This document shows positions 35,839 to 44,006 of a DNA stretch of 64,000 nucleotides, in pieces. The position numbers and the translations under genes were made by a program. Where the stretch lies: positions 1,798,001 to 1,862,000 of the forward strand of contig NZ_JQMO01000002.1 of assembly GCF_000744785.1 (NCBI RefSeq). The letters run 5' to 3'. The DNA is from Kitasatospora azatica KCTC 9699 (GTDB lineage: Bacteria > Actinomycetota > Actinomycetes > Streptomycetales > Streptomycetaceae). The notes under the pieces were generated by a model. That model made no database searches. It had not been told where the DNA came from and saw nothing but the letters and a program-made list of their open reading frames with translations. The stretch's first letter is position 1; each line of letters opens with the position of its first letter.

Positions 35839-36849
35839 TCAGCGGGCGAGTACGTGGCCGTCGTGCGGGCGGTGGTCGCGGGAGCGGCGCAGGTCGGTGG
35901 TGACGTAGGTGCGTTGCAGCCAGCGGTCCGCTCCGTCGTAGCGGGGCTGAAAAGCGGTGCGGCCGTGGACGGTGACGCGGTTGTCGATGACGACCAGGTC
36001 GCCGGGAGACAGCCGCAGGGTGCGGGCGGTCGCCTCGCAGGCGCGGCCGAATTCGGCCAGCGCCGCGGTGGCGCGAGGGGTGAGCGGGGTGGTGACGAGT
36101 TGGGCCATCCGGATGTCGGGGTCCTCGGCTGCTCCCGACAGCACCGGCCGGGGCTCGGCGGCGGGCTCACCGGTGGCAGCGCCGGTGCCGAAGGAGGGTG
36201 GTGGTGTGGTGATGAACTCCGGTGCGAACAAGGCCTGGCGGGCGGCCGGGGTGAGGAGCGGCAGGGCTTCGCGGATGCCGGCGACCCGCATGCCGGCGAG
36301 CTGGTCGTGGTCGGCGCGCAGGCACAGGAAGACCACGTAGTCGGGTGGGTGGGGGTGGAAGCCGTTCTCGGTGTGGAAGGACAGCGGCACCGATCCGGCG
36401 TTGCCGTGGAAGGTCTCCTGCCCGGGCACGGGGACGACGTCCTGCACCAGGGCACCGGACTTCTCGGCCTGGTAGGCGAGCGGATCGCCGAGCCCGCAGG
36501 CCACCATGGTGAGCACCGCGGCCGGGACGGCGGCCTCGCGCTGGACCGAGCCGAGGACGGCCGGTGTGGCGGGCAGGGCTGCCTGATCGACGGGCAGGCC
36601 GCCGATCACCAGTGTGCCGTGCGGGCCGGAGTGCCTTCGGAACCGGCGCACCGCGCGGCGCAGCGGTAGCGGAAGGTCGTCCCAGGCGTCCCGGGCCCGG
36701 GCGACCCACTCGGGGCTGTCGACCTGGTCGTGCGGGTTGCCGCACAGGGTGCGGGCGAGCCGCTCGCACGCGTCGGCATCGGCCGGATCGAGTTCCCAGT
36801 CGGGGGCGACAGTGTGTTCGGCGACAGTGTGTTCAGTGGTGCCGGGCAT
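35839..36849 (-). CDS. Clavaminate synthase-like Fe(II)/2OG oxygenase (TauD/TfdA fold)
   Basis: A 336-residue non-haem iron dioxygenase. The metal motif is His159-x-Glu161 in LSFHTENGFHPHPPDYV, with the distal His in VIDNRVTVHGRTAF near the C-terminus and the 2OG-binding Arg in WLQRTYV. The His-x-Glu variant (instead of His-x-Asp) is the one found in clavaminate synthase, VioC-type arginine beta-hydroxylases and related amino acid hydroxylases. ATG 36849 has AGGAG about 8 nt upstream. The N-terminus contains a 15-bp duplication (EHTVA twice). It lies between the cupin gene and the unknown gene 36891-38072. The likely reaction is hydroxylation of an amino acid or amino acid-derived substrate. 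Confidence 0.82.
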   Translation of the reverse strand: MPGTTEHTVAEHTVAPDWELDPADADACERLARTLCGNPHDQVDSPEWVARARDAWDDLPLPLRRAVRRFRRHSGPHGTLVIGGLPVDQAALPATPAVLGSVQREAAVPAAVLTMVACGLGDPLAYQAEKSGALVQDVVPVPGQETFHGNAGSVPLSFHTENGFHPHPPDYVVFLCLRADHDQLAGMRVAGIREALPLLTPAARQALFAPEFITTPPPSFGTGAATGEPAAEPRPVLSGAAEDPDIRMAQLVTTPLTPRATAALAEFGRACEATARTLRLSPGDLVVIDNRVTVHGRTAFQPRYDGADRWLQRTYVTTDLRRSRDHRPHDGHVLAR

Positions 36850-36890
36850 CAGCTCTCCTGCGACGGGTGTGGGCGGCGGACACGCGGGAC

Positions 36891-38072
36891 TCACGGGTGG
36901 CGCAGGCCGGCCACGGCGTCGGCGATGTAGTGGTCCCCGAATCGGATCAGGGCGGCGTACTGGGCCGCGCGGCGATGGCGCATGAGCCGTAGTTCGGCGA
37001 CGGCGTTGTCGGGGCCTTCCGGCTTCTTAGCGATGGAACGGCGCAGATGCACCATCGAGTACGCGAGGGTGACGTGCCGTTCGCCGTCCACGATGTCGGC
37101 TTCCAGCAGAGCGCCGCGTGCCTCGGCCAACTCCGGGGCGCGGGCCGCCAGGTGCTCGTAGGAGTCGGGGACCACCGACAACAGGTCCTTCATCGCCGCC
37201 CGGAACAGCTTGTATCCGCGATGCTGGCGCCCGCTCAACGGGACGTCCACCGACGGGGGCGCCATGGTGTGGCGGACCGCCGCCATGTAGTAGTCGGCCG
37301 GGATCGTACTGGCGTGGGTCATGGCCGCCGGGAAACCGCGCACGTACACCGTCGCGTCTGCCAGCCGTCGCAGCGCGGCAGCGTCCTCGCCGTGCCGCAG
37401 ATGGCGGGTGGCGTCGGCCACGGCGACCGCGGCGCAGATGTTGAACAGGACGTGGACCTGGTGGCCGATGAGCCACCGAGCAGTCCACTCGCTCTCCAAC
37501 GAAGGCTCGGCGGCGGGCTCAGGGAGAGCCGGCGACCGGACAGGTCCAGGCTCTGCGTCCGCCGCCACGCCGTTGAGGTCGAGCGCCACGCCGGTCACGT
37601 CGAGCCCCGCGCCGGTGAGGTCGAGCGCCACGCCGGTGAGGTCGAGCACCGACTGCCGCATCCCGGCCACCTCCACCGCCAGATCGGCACCCGACAGCGG
37701 AGCATCACACAGGTCTGCCAGACCGCGGTGGATGACCAGGACACCGTGCAGGGCAGCCTGCTGGTCCGACAGTTCCACCTCACGGACCCGGAAGAACGAC
37801 TGACTGGTCGACTCCGCCGGCACCGCCTCACCGACCACCGCCGGAGCCAGCGCCGACAGCGCGGCCACCAACTCACCGGCAACCGCAGTGGCCTGCCGCA
37901 GTGCGACGGTCCGATCGACCGGTCTGGCGTGGGTCGCCACCCCGGCCAGGACGTTTGCGGTCCGCCTCGCCTCGGCGTCGACCCGCAGGCCCAACACCGG
38001 AGCGGGCCGCCCACCTCGGGGCGCACGGAAGACAGCAACAGCAGGATGACCGGCAACCGGCGACAAGCCCAT
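36891..38072 (-). CDS. Unknown helical protein with heptad repeats, in oxygenase gene set
   Basis: A 393-residue cytoplasmic protein that I do not recognise. Residues about 115-160 contain four seven-residue repeats of the LDLTGVA type. The C-terminal 180 residues are helical and rich in conserved-looking His, Tyr and Arg residues (LIGHQVHVLFNICAAVAVADATRHLRHG; FPAAMTHASTIPADYYMAAVRHTM). ATG 38072 was taken; a clear ribosome binding site is missing. It is followed after 41 bp by the Fe(II)/2OG oxygenase gene, so it probably belongs to the same pathway. A helical metal enzyme is possible but unproven. Confidence 0.6.
   Translation of the reverse strand: MGLSPVAGHPAVAVFRAPRGGRPAPVLGLRVDAEARRTANVLAGVATHARPVDRTVALRQATAVAGELVAALSALAPAVVGEAVPAESTSQSFFRVREVELSDQQAALHGVLVIHRGLADLCDAPLSGADLAVEVAGMRQSVLDLTGVALDLTGAGLDVTGVALDLNGVAADAEPGPVRSPALPEPAAEPSLESEWTARWLIGHQVHVLFNICAAVAVADATRHLRHGEDAAALRRLADATVYVRGFPAAMTHASTIPADYYMAAVRHTMAPPSVDVPLSGRQHRGYKLFRAAMKDLLSVVPDSYEHLAARAPELAEARGALLEADIVDGERHVTLAYSMVHLRRSIAKKPEGPDNAVAELRLMRHRRAAQYAALIRFGDHYIADAVAGLRHP
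37564..37647 (-). repeat. 21-bp tandem repeats (x4) within the unknown gene
   Basis: Four 21-bp units encode LDLTGVA, LDLTGAG, LDVTGVA and LDLNGVA. They are slightly diverged, so this is an older in-frame expansion. Confidence 0.7.
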
Positions 38073-38352
38073 GGTTGAAGTACTTCGCCAGGAACACGCC
38101 AACCGAAACCTTGATCTGCAAGACCATTCCGGTGTGGCGCAAGAGAGTTGACTGCTCATCAGCTATTTCCTGGGACACCCAACTTCTGCTTATGGAACGC
38201 GACGTGCCGGACCCACGACTCCGGGTGACCGGTGCCCGCACCGCCGGTCACCGCGCCACGCGCCACCCCGCGACCGACTCATAAGCCCTGCTTGGCAAAG
38301 GACTGCGAATCCTCCTTGGACGGGACAGCGCGGTCGGCTCGATGGTGGCAGC

Positions 38353-38922
38353 ATGACGTCTCCCACTGCGTCCGGCGCAGTCGTCGCCCGGACCACGCCA
38401 CGGATCGACGACCTCGTCGCCGAGATCCGTGAGGTCATCCAGCGCGGGTTACCACCGGAGTTGACGGCCCATCTGGTCGGCGAGCTGCTCGCTCCGGTGC
38501 TCGACACCGCGGACCTGCTGACCGCCGACCAGCGCGAGGGCGATCCCGACGGCTACCGGCAGCACGTGCTGCACGCCGAGCGGGACGGCAGCTTCTCGAT
38601 CGTCGCCCTGGTCTGGCTGCCGGGCCAACAGACCCAGATCCACGACCACGTCTCCTGGTGCGTCACTGGTGTGTACGAGGGGCAGGAGCGCGAGCGCCGC
38701 TACCGGCTGATGACCGACGGGCGGACCTCCCGGCTGGTCCCGACCGAGGACGTGGTGAACCCCACCGGCGCGATCGCCGCCTTCGCACCGCCCGGCGACA
38801 TCCACCGGGTGCGCAACTCCTGTCCGACCAAGGCGATCTCGATCCACGTCTACGGCGCGGACATCGCCCGGCTGGGCACCAGCATCCGCCGAATCTACCG
38901 CGCACCCGAGGGCGAGCAGTGA
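38353..38922 (+). CDS. Cysteine dioxygenase-family protein
   Basis: A 189-residue cupin-type thiol dioxygenase. The iron ligands are His97 and His99 in QIHDHVSWCVTGVYEG, with the third His in DIHRVRN near 155. The surrounding pattern (LPGQQTQIHDH, GAIAAFAPPGDIHRV) matches the cysteine dioxygenase type I family, which oxidises Cys or a related thiol to a sulphinate. The stop overlaps the start of the next gene (GTGA at 38919-38922), so the two proteins are translationally coupled. It diverges from the gene set 38072-35060. The ribosome binding site is weak. Confidence 0.8.
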   Translation: MTSPTASGAVVARTTPRIDDLVAEIREVIQRGLPPELTAHLVGELLAPVLDTADLLTADQREGDPDGYRQHVLHAERDGSFSIVALVWLPGQQTQIHDHVSWCVTGVYEGQERERRYRLMTDGRTSRLVPTEDVVNPTGAIAAFAPPGDIHRVRNSCPTKAISIHVYGADIARLGTSIRRIYRAPEGEQ

Positions 38923-40340
38923 ACCACAGCAGGACCGCTCACGACATCGCCGTGGTGGGCGCGGGAGCCGCCGGCACCCTGACAGCGCTGCGGCTGCTCC
39001 ACAACGCGGCCGCCGGCCGGCCCGCGCCTGCCCGGATCTGGCTCATCGACCCCGAACCCGCCGGCCGGGGGCTGGCGTTCGGCACCGACGCGCCGCACCA
39101 CCTGCTGAACGTCCCGGCCGGCCGGATGAGCGCCCACCGGGACGATCCCGGTCACTTCGTGCGCTGGCTCGGCGACCGCGGCGGCGAGCACGACTTCGTG
39201 CCCCGCGGCCTCTTCGGCCGGTACCTCGCCGAGAGCCTGGAAACGGCCGGCAAGCACCACGCCGCCCCCGACCTGGTCCGGGTGCCCGACCGCGTCGTCG
39301 GCATCACCCACCAGCCTTCTGCCGCGTCATCGGCCGCCTCGCCGCTGAGCCTGCGGCTGCGCGGCGGGCAGTCGCTCGACTTCGACGCCGCGGTGCTGGC
39401 CCTGGGCAACTTCGCGCCCGGCCTGGCCTGGGTACCACCGGAGCTGCGCGCCTCGGGGATGTTCCTGGCCGACCCCTGGGCACCCGGCGCACTGGCGACG
39501 GTCCCCGAGGACCGCGATGTGCTGCTCGTGGGCACCGGACTGACCATGGTGGACATGGCGCTCAGTCTGCAGCGCCCCGGACGCGTGGTGCACGCGCTGT
39601 CGCGGCACGGCCTGGTCCCCCAGCCGCACGCCACCACCCCGATCCTCGCCCCGGCCACCCCGGAGCTCGACGCCCGCTCAGGGCTGGCCGGGCTGCGCCG
39701 GGCGGTGCTGCGCCAGATCGCCTACTGCCGCCGCGTCCACGGCGACTGGCGGATGGGGGTCGACAGCCTTCGTCCCGTCACCAGCGCCCTGTGGCAGCAG
39801 CTTTCACCCGCCGACCAGGCGCGGCTGCTGGCCCAGGACCTGCGGCTCTGGGAGACCCACCGCCACCGGATCCCGCCGGTCAGTGCCAGGGCCCTGCGCA
39901 CCGCAGTGGACGCGGGCCAGGTCAGCATCGGCCGGGGCACCGTGGCCGACACCAAGACCACCGCGGACGCCCACGGCGATGTGGTCGAGGTCCGGTTGGA
40001 CAACGGTCGCCGGCTGCGGGTGGGCGCGGTACTGAACTGCACCGGCTCCGAGGCAGACCTCACCAGGATCGACGACACCCTGGTCACCGACCTGCTCAGC
40101 ACCGGCCTCGGCACTCCGGCCCCCGTCGGCGGCGGCTTCGACACCACCGCCGGCGGCCGACTGCGCCCCGCCGACGACCGGGCACCGGCACCGCTGTGGA
40201 CGCTGGGCTCGCTGCGCCGAGGCAACCTGCTGGAGACCACCGCCATCCCGGAAATCCGCTGCCAGGCCGACGACCTCGCCCTACTGCTGCTCGACCGCAG
40301 CGCGCTGGCAACGCGGGGCGAGGCGGCACCGGCCCACTGA
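38919..40340 (+). CDS. FAD/NAD(P)-binding oxidoreductase
   Basis: A 473-residue flavoprotein. The N-terminal Rossmann motif GAGAAG lies at 14-19 within DIAVVGAGAAGTLTALRLL, followed by DPEPAGRGLAFGTDAPHHLLNVPAGRMSAH, a marker of the FAD/NAD(P)-binding family (PF13454 type). A second dinucleotide motif VLLVGTGLTMVD appears at about 200-215. GTG 38919 overlaps the stop of the cysteine dioxygenase-like gene. The pair probably works in one oxidation pathway with the divergent oxygenase genes. Substrate unknown. Confidence 0.85.
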   Translation: MNHSRTAHDIAVVGAGAAGTLTALRLLHNAAAGRPAPARIWLIDPEPAGRGLAFGTDAPHHLLNVPAGRMSAHRDDPGHFVRWLGDRGGEHDFVPRGLFGRYLAESLETAGKHHAAPDLVRVPDRVVGITHQPSAASSAASPLSLRLRGGQSLDFDAAVLALGNFAPGLAWVPPELRASGMFLADPWAPGALATVPEDRDVLLVGTGLTMVDMALSLQRPGRVVHALSRHGLVPQPHATTPILAPATPELDARSGLAGLRRAVLRQIAYCRRVHGDWRMGVDSLRPVTSALWQQLSPADQARLLAQDLRLWETHRHRIPPVSARALRTAVDAGQVSIGRGTVADTKTTADAHGDVVEVRLDNGRRLRVGAVLNCTGSEADLTRIDDTLVTDLLSTGLGTPAPVGGGFDTTAGGRLRPADDRAPAPLWTLGSLRRGNLLETTAIPEIRCQADDLALLLLDRSALATRGEAAPAH

Positions 40341-40421
40341 TCCACAGGTACCGGCCCGGCCGGCCTAGTCCAGGGCACGGCATGACTGCGGAGTGCTCCC
40401 GGCGTCAGAGTGCGCCCGCCG

Positions 40422-41591
40422 TCAGCGGTCGAGGGGCCGGTCGTCGGCTGCCAGAAGGGCGCGGAAAGCGGCGCGGTCCGTCGGGAGTCCGGCTCTGCGC
40501 AGCCAGGTGATCTTGTTGCCGATGTTGCCCCAGCAGTCGTCCTTGGCCGCGATGGCGCTGAGGAGTCGGCGTTGAGCGTCGGTGAGCGCCGCCTCACCGG
40601 CGTTGCCGCCGTTGCCCTCGGGGAAAGCGCGCAGCATGAGCGGTCCCCAGTCACGTTCGACGGTGTAGTCGTTGGCCATGGGTATCAGGGCCAGGGCGGC
40701 GTCGAGGACTTCCTCCAGGGCGGTGGTACGGGCCAGCAGGGCTTGGAGGAGGGTGAAACGGAACCAGCCGGCCAGCTGCGGGAGCGGTTCGGCGTCGAAC
40801 CAGTGGTCGGCGGCCTGCGGGTCCGACAGTGCCTCCAGAAGGATCGCGGTGGGGCGCGGGTCCTCGGCGGGGAGCGGGGCGAGGGCGGCACAGGCGCGGA
40901 TCGCCGGATCCGGGTCGGTGAGCAGATCGCCGGTGTCCTGTGCCCAGGCGACGAGGGTCAGAACGGCCGCAGCACGCTCCCGCCGGTCCCCGCTCGCGGC
41001 GAGGATGGTGCGAAGCCGCCGGGCGGCGTCGGGTATCCGGTCGCGGAGTTCGGGAGCCTTGAGGAGGTGGCCGACGGCACCGACGGCAGCCTCGCGAACG
41101 ACGGGGTCGGGATCGGCCAGGTAGGGAGCCACGGCCTGGTGGATCGCGGGGCGGGCGGCGCGACAGGCCGCGAGGTCGGCCGGGTCGGGGTACTCGGGAT
41201 CCTGCTCGCGGTCGTCGTGGTGGCCGACCGACTCGGCGATCTCTCCCAGCCACTCCAGCAGCGCGGCACGCAGTGGGCGGACCCGGTCGTCCCACGGGTA
41301 CTCGCTCTCGTGCGCGGCCGAGGCGCGCGGATGGTCCAGGATCCCGGCCACGAACAGCGCGACCGGCGCGGTACCGCTGTAGAGCGAGCCCTGGTGGAGG
41401 ACGGACATCTGCAGCTGGCCCAGGGTATGGGCCTGGACCTCGGGGTCCTCGTCCAGCAGCCCGACCAGCAGGGCCGGTGTGTCCTCGGCCGACCCGTACG
41501 CGTGGCTCAGTTCAGCCCACGGTGTGTCGAGCAGGACGGTGTTCGGTTGCGGGCCCGATTCGATGCCGGCTGCCCCACCAGGAGTGTTCAT
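40422..41591 (-). CDS. HEAT-repeat protein
   Basis: A 389-residue protein of helical repeats (LLDEDPEVQAHTLGQL, YLADPDPVVREAAVGAVGHLL, LTDPDPAIRACAALAPL). This is the pattern of HEAT-like solenoids seen in many uncharacterised Streptomyces proteins. ATG 41591 starts the repeat-free N-terminus; the longer upstream frame has no similarity. There is no clear ribosome binding site. It may be a scaffold protein; no neighbour fixes its role. Confidence 0.75.
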   Translation of the reverse strand: MNTPGGAAGIESGPQPNTVLLDTPWAELSHAYGSAEDTPALLVGLLDEDPEVQAHTLGQLQMSVLHQGSLYSGTAPVALFVAGILDHPRASAAHESEYPWDDRVRPLRAALLEWLGEIAESVGHHDDREQDPEYPDPADLAACRAARPAIHQAVAPYLADPDPVVREAAVGAVGHLLKAPELRDRIPDAARRLRTILAASGDRRERAAAVLTLVAWAQDTGDLLTDPDPAIRACAALAPLPAEDPRPTAILLEALSDPQAADHWFDAEPLPQLAGWFRFTLLQALLARTTALEEVLDAALALIPMANDYTVERDWGPLMLRAFPEGNGGNAGEAALTDAQRRLLSAIAAKDDCWGNIGNKITWLRRAGLPTDRAAFRALLAADDRPLDR

Positions 41592-41692
41592 GGGCGGCAG
41601 TGTGGCGGACGGGACTGACAGGCGATCGTTCCTCGTGGATGGAGGGCTGTGCTCCTCGTGATGGGGCGGACAGGGGCCGTGTTGACGGGAGG

Positions 41693-41914
41693 TCAGTCCA
41701 GGAACTCCATGGCGATCCGACAGCGGGCCGCCGAATCCCGGCAGCGTTCCGGCGAGGGGTCGATGGGGGCGCCGCTGCCCTCGGGCTGGGGCAGCGAGGG
41801 CAGCCGGAGGAGGTCGCGCGGCCGGGTCACGGTCCGGGTGGGGGCGGCCGGTCGGCGCGGGCTGCCGGAGGGGGAGCTGTCGAACCCGACGAGTTCGTAG
41901 CTGACTATGGTCAT
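41693..41914 (-). CDS. Small Pro/Ser/Arg-rich hypothetical protein
   Basis: A 73-residue protein from ATG 41914, with GGAAGAAG about 9 nt upstream and strong third-position G/C bias. It starts MTIVSYELVGFDSS, continues with a Pro-rich middle, and has two Cys (ERC, ARC) before ending AMEFLD. It could be a small regulatory or precursor-type protein. No modifying enzymes lie next to it. Confidence 0.5.
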   Translation of the reverse strand: MTIVSYELVGFDSSPSGSPRRPAAPTRTVTRPRDLLRLPSLPQPEGSGAPIDPSPERCRDSAARCRIAMEFLD

Positions 41915-42191
41915 GATCACGCACTTCTTCCCGTTCTCAGGGCCGCTGACAAGCCCGTTCCTGACCAGTGGAAACCCGATCCGCACCGCCCGCACCGGGC
42001 CTTGATGCGCCGGCTACGCGATCCGGGCCCGCTCTGACGAACCCTTGACACACGCCGCCCCACGCACGGCCGCCGTCAATGCCGTGTCAGGAGATCGGCC
42101 GCCGGGATCAAGGGGACGTCAGGGCCCGGCAACCCGTCGCCGGATGCGGGGATAGCGTCAGTCGGACGTCATGACCTTCCTGGAGGAACCC

Positions 42192-42548
42192 ATGTACCAG
42201 CACCACAGCTCGGAAGACCCGGAGCCTTCCGAACCCGTCCCGGCCGGACAGTTGCTCGTCCCCGTCCGGCCGGGCCCACTGGGTCACACGGCCCGCTTCT
42301 TCCGCACCCCGCTCGGTGACCGCACAGCGGTCGGCTTCACCACCGAACAGCGGCTCACCGCCGCCCTCGGCCCCGCCCACCCCTGGATCGCCCTCGCCGA
42401 GCCCGCCCTGCGCGCCCTCGCCGAACCGCTGGGCGTCACCACGCTCACCGTCGATCCGCAACTCGTCGCCCCGGCGCCCCGTCCGCTGCTCGCGGCTCTG
42501 GATCAAACTCCAATCAGGACGACAGGGGTTGTGCCTGCGACCCCTTGA
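42192..42548 (+). CDS. SAV_915-like small protein
   Basis: A 118-residue cytoplasmic protein from ATG 42192 with GGAGG 5 nt upstream. The pattern PVRPGPLGHTARFFRTPLGDRTAVGFTTEQRLTAALGPAHPWI and the C-terminal VTTLTVDPQLVAPAP match the SAV_915 family of Streptomyces proteins, related to the SseB N-terminal fold. The function is unknown. It is convergent with the lipase gene, and a palindromic element lies between them. Confidence 0.75.
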   Translation: MYQHHSSEDPEPSEPVPAGQLLVPVRPGPLGHTARFFRTPLGDRTAVGFTTEQRLTAALGPAHPWIALAEPALRALAEPLGVTTLTVDPQLVAPAPRPLLAALDQTPIRTTGVVPATP

Positions 42549-42559
42549 CCCCGGGAGAA

Positions 42560-42574
42560 CTGACGGATCGTCAG
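42560..42574. repeat. 15-bp palindromic element CTGACGGATCGTCAG
   Basis: Perfect 6-bp arms around GAT. It overlaps the lipase stop codon (42571-42573 on the minus strand) and lies 12 nt after the SAV_915-like stop. The same core is next to the gap stop at 19436-19450. Confidence 0.65.
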
Positions 42575-43902
42575 AGTGAGGGAACTGTCCGCTCCGGCGC
42601 GAGCGAGTTTCCCGCCGGGATGTGTCCGCAGTCGGACGGGGCCGGCTTGCCCGCGAACCGGTCGTTGAGCCACGAGCCTGCCTTGAGCGCCCATGCCGGC
42701 GCCGCTCCGACGTGGCTGAGCAGGTTGTACTGGTCGTAGCTGATCGAGCTGTCGCCGGTGGCGCAGTACTGGTTGGCCAGCGCCCGCACGTCGCCGGCGA
42801 CCATGACGCCGTCGCCGGTTCCGACGCCGGGCGGGTTGGCGAAGGTTCCCTCCAGCACGCCCCCGTCACCCTGGGCGATGTAGCCGGGGACGGTCGGGGT
42901 GGGGGCCGAGCCCAGGTCGACCCTGTTCACCGCCTCGACGAACGCGGCCACCGAGTCCGGGTTGGCGTACTGGGGCTTCGCGATCTGCTGCCAGGTCAGA
43001 CCGGGGTAGTGGCCGAGTGCGTCGAGCAGCGAGCCGTTCTGCAGCCGGCTGTAGACCTGGAGACCGTAGCTGTTCAGGTACGGCGTCAGATCGATGCCGA
43101 ACGAACGGGAGACCCCGATGAGCGACATCGGGATGACGCCGGACCAGACCAGTGAGCCGTTGACGTACTTCAGGTTGTGCGCCGGGTCGACGAGCACCCC
43201 GCCCTCGGCGAAGCCGACGAGCTTCCGGTTGACGTCGGGCGCGTAGCTCGGGGCGAGTGCCGCCGCCCAGTCGGTGGCGATGGAGCCGCCGGAGTAGCCC
43301 ATCAGGCCGAACCTGGTCCCGCCGTTCAGCCCGGTCAAGGGGGAGTTGATCGCGGCCCGGATCGAGTCCAGGGTGTTGAAGGCGTACTCCGGCCCGGCCG
43401 CGAAGTCCGCGGACTGGCCCTCGGTGTCCGGGATGACGAGGTTGTCACCCTGCAGCACCAGTGCCGAGAGGGCGGCGGATTCGAAGTTGGCGATCGTCCC
43501 GCCCAGGGTCACCTTCCCGGCGATCGCCCGGGAGGGTCCGTCCTGCGGGTTCAGGGAGTCGTAGAACGACTGGTAGGACACTGCCTTCGTGGTGTTGCCC
43601 GTGATGCTGCGCACCACCGAGGTCACGTTCGCGGCCGGTCGCCCCTGGGCGTCGGTGGTCCGGTAGAGCAGCTGGATCGCGGTGACCGGCGTGGCGATGC
43701 CCTCGATGTGGTACTGCAGGGTCCGCGAGTTGAGCACGGTGCCGGGCGCGAACGAGGACAGCGGCGCACTCCCGCCGTAGGTGTAGAAGGCATCGCCCGT
43801 GGTGCTGCTGCTTGTCGTCGCGGCCCAGGCGCAGGGGGCGGCGGAAAGCGCCATGGCCGTGACGGCGACGATGGCTAGGCGTCGAACGGTTCTTCTGTAC
43901 AT
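42571..43902 (-). CDS. Secretory lipase-family protein
   Basis: A 443-residue exported alpha/beta hydrolase. Residues 1-27 are a Sec signal peptide (RRLAIVAVTAMALSAAPCAWA). The nucleophile elbow is GYSGG near 197, with the usual secretory lipase context (RFGLMGYSGGSIATDWAAALAPSYAP). The acid and His residues are expected near the C-terminus (QGDGGVLEGT and the HVGAAPAW segment). It resembles the PF03583 secretory lipase family, first described in fungi. ATG 43902 has GGGGAG 5 nt upstream. It probably hydrolyses triacylglycerol or other esters outside the cell. Confidence 0.86.
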   Translation of the reverse strand: MYRRTVRRLAIVAVTAMALSAAPCAWAATTSSSTTGDAFYTYGGSAPLSSFAPGTVLNSRTLQYHIEGIATPVTAIQLLYRTTDAQGRPAANVTSVVRSITGNTTKAVSYQSFYDSLNPQDGPSRAIAGKVTLGGTIANFESAALSALVLQGDNLVIPDTEGQSADFAAGPEYAFNTLDSIRAAINSPLTGLNGGTRFGLMGYSGGSIATDWAAALAPSYAPDVNRKLVGFAEGGVLVDPAHNLKYVNGSLVWSGVIPMSLIGVSRSFGIDLTPYLNSYGLQVYSRLQNGSLLDALGHYPGLTWQQIAKPQYANPDSVAAFVEAVNRVDLGSAPTPTVPGYIAQGDGGVLEGTFANPPGVGTGDGVMVAGDVRALANQYCATGDSSISYDQYNLLSHVGAAPAWALKAGSWLNDRFAGKPAPSDCGHIPAGNSLAPERTVPSL

Positions 43903-44006
43903 GGCTCCCCGAAGTCGTGAGGCGGGTCACACTCCTGACTCCGGAGTAAGTTACCTACGAGTAAGACGCCCGTACAGAGACACGACAAGGATTCGACCAT
44001 CGGCCT

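Noticed and set aside
32414..35908. 1164-codon open frame on the plus strand
   Set aside because: It crosses the DUF3048 gene in another frame and several gene boundaries; only the short flavohaemoprotein-like island has meaning.
41693..41914. FxLD-type lanthipeptide precursor
   Set aside because: The end AMEFLD superficially recalls the FxLD leader motif, but it is at the C-terminus and no lanthionine enzymes lie nearby.
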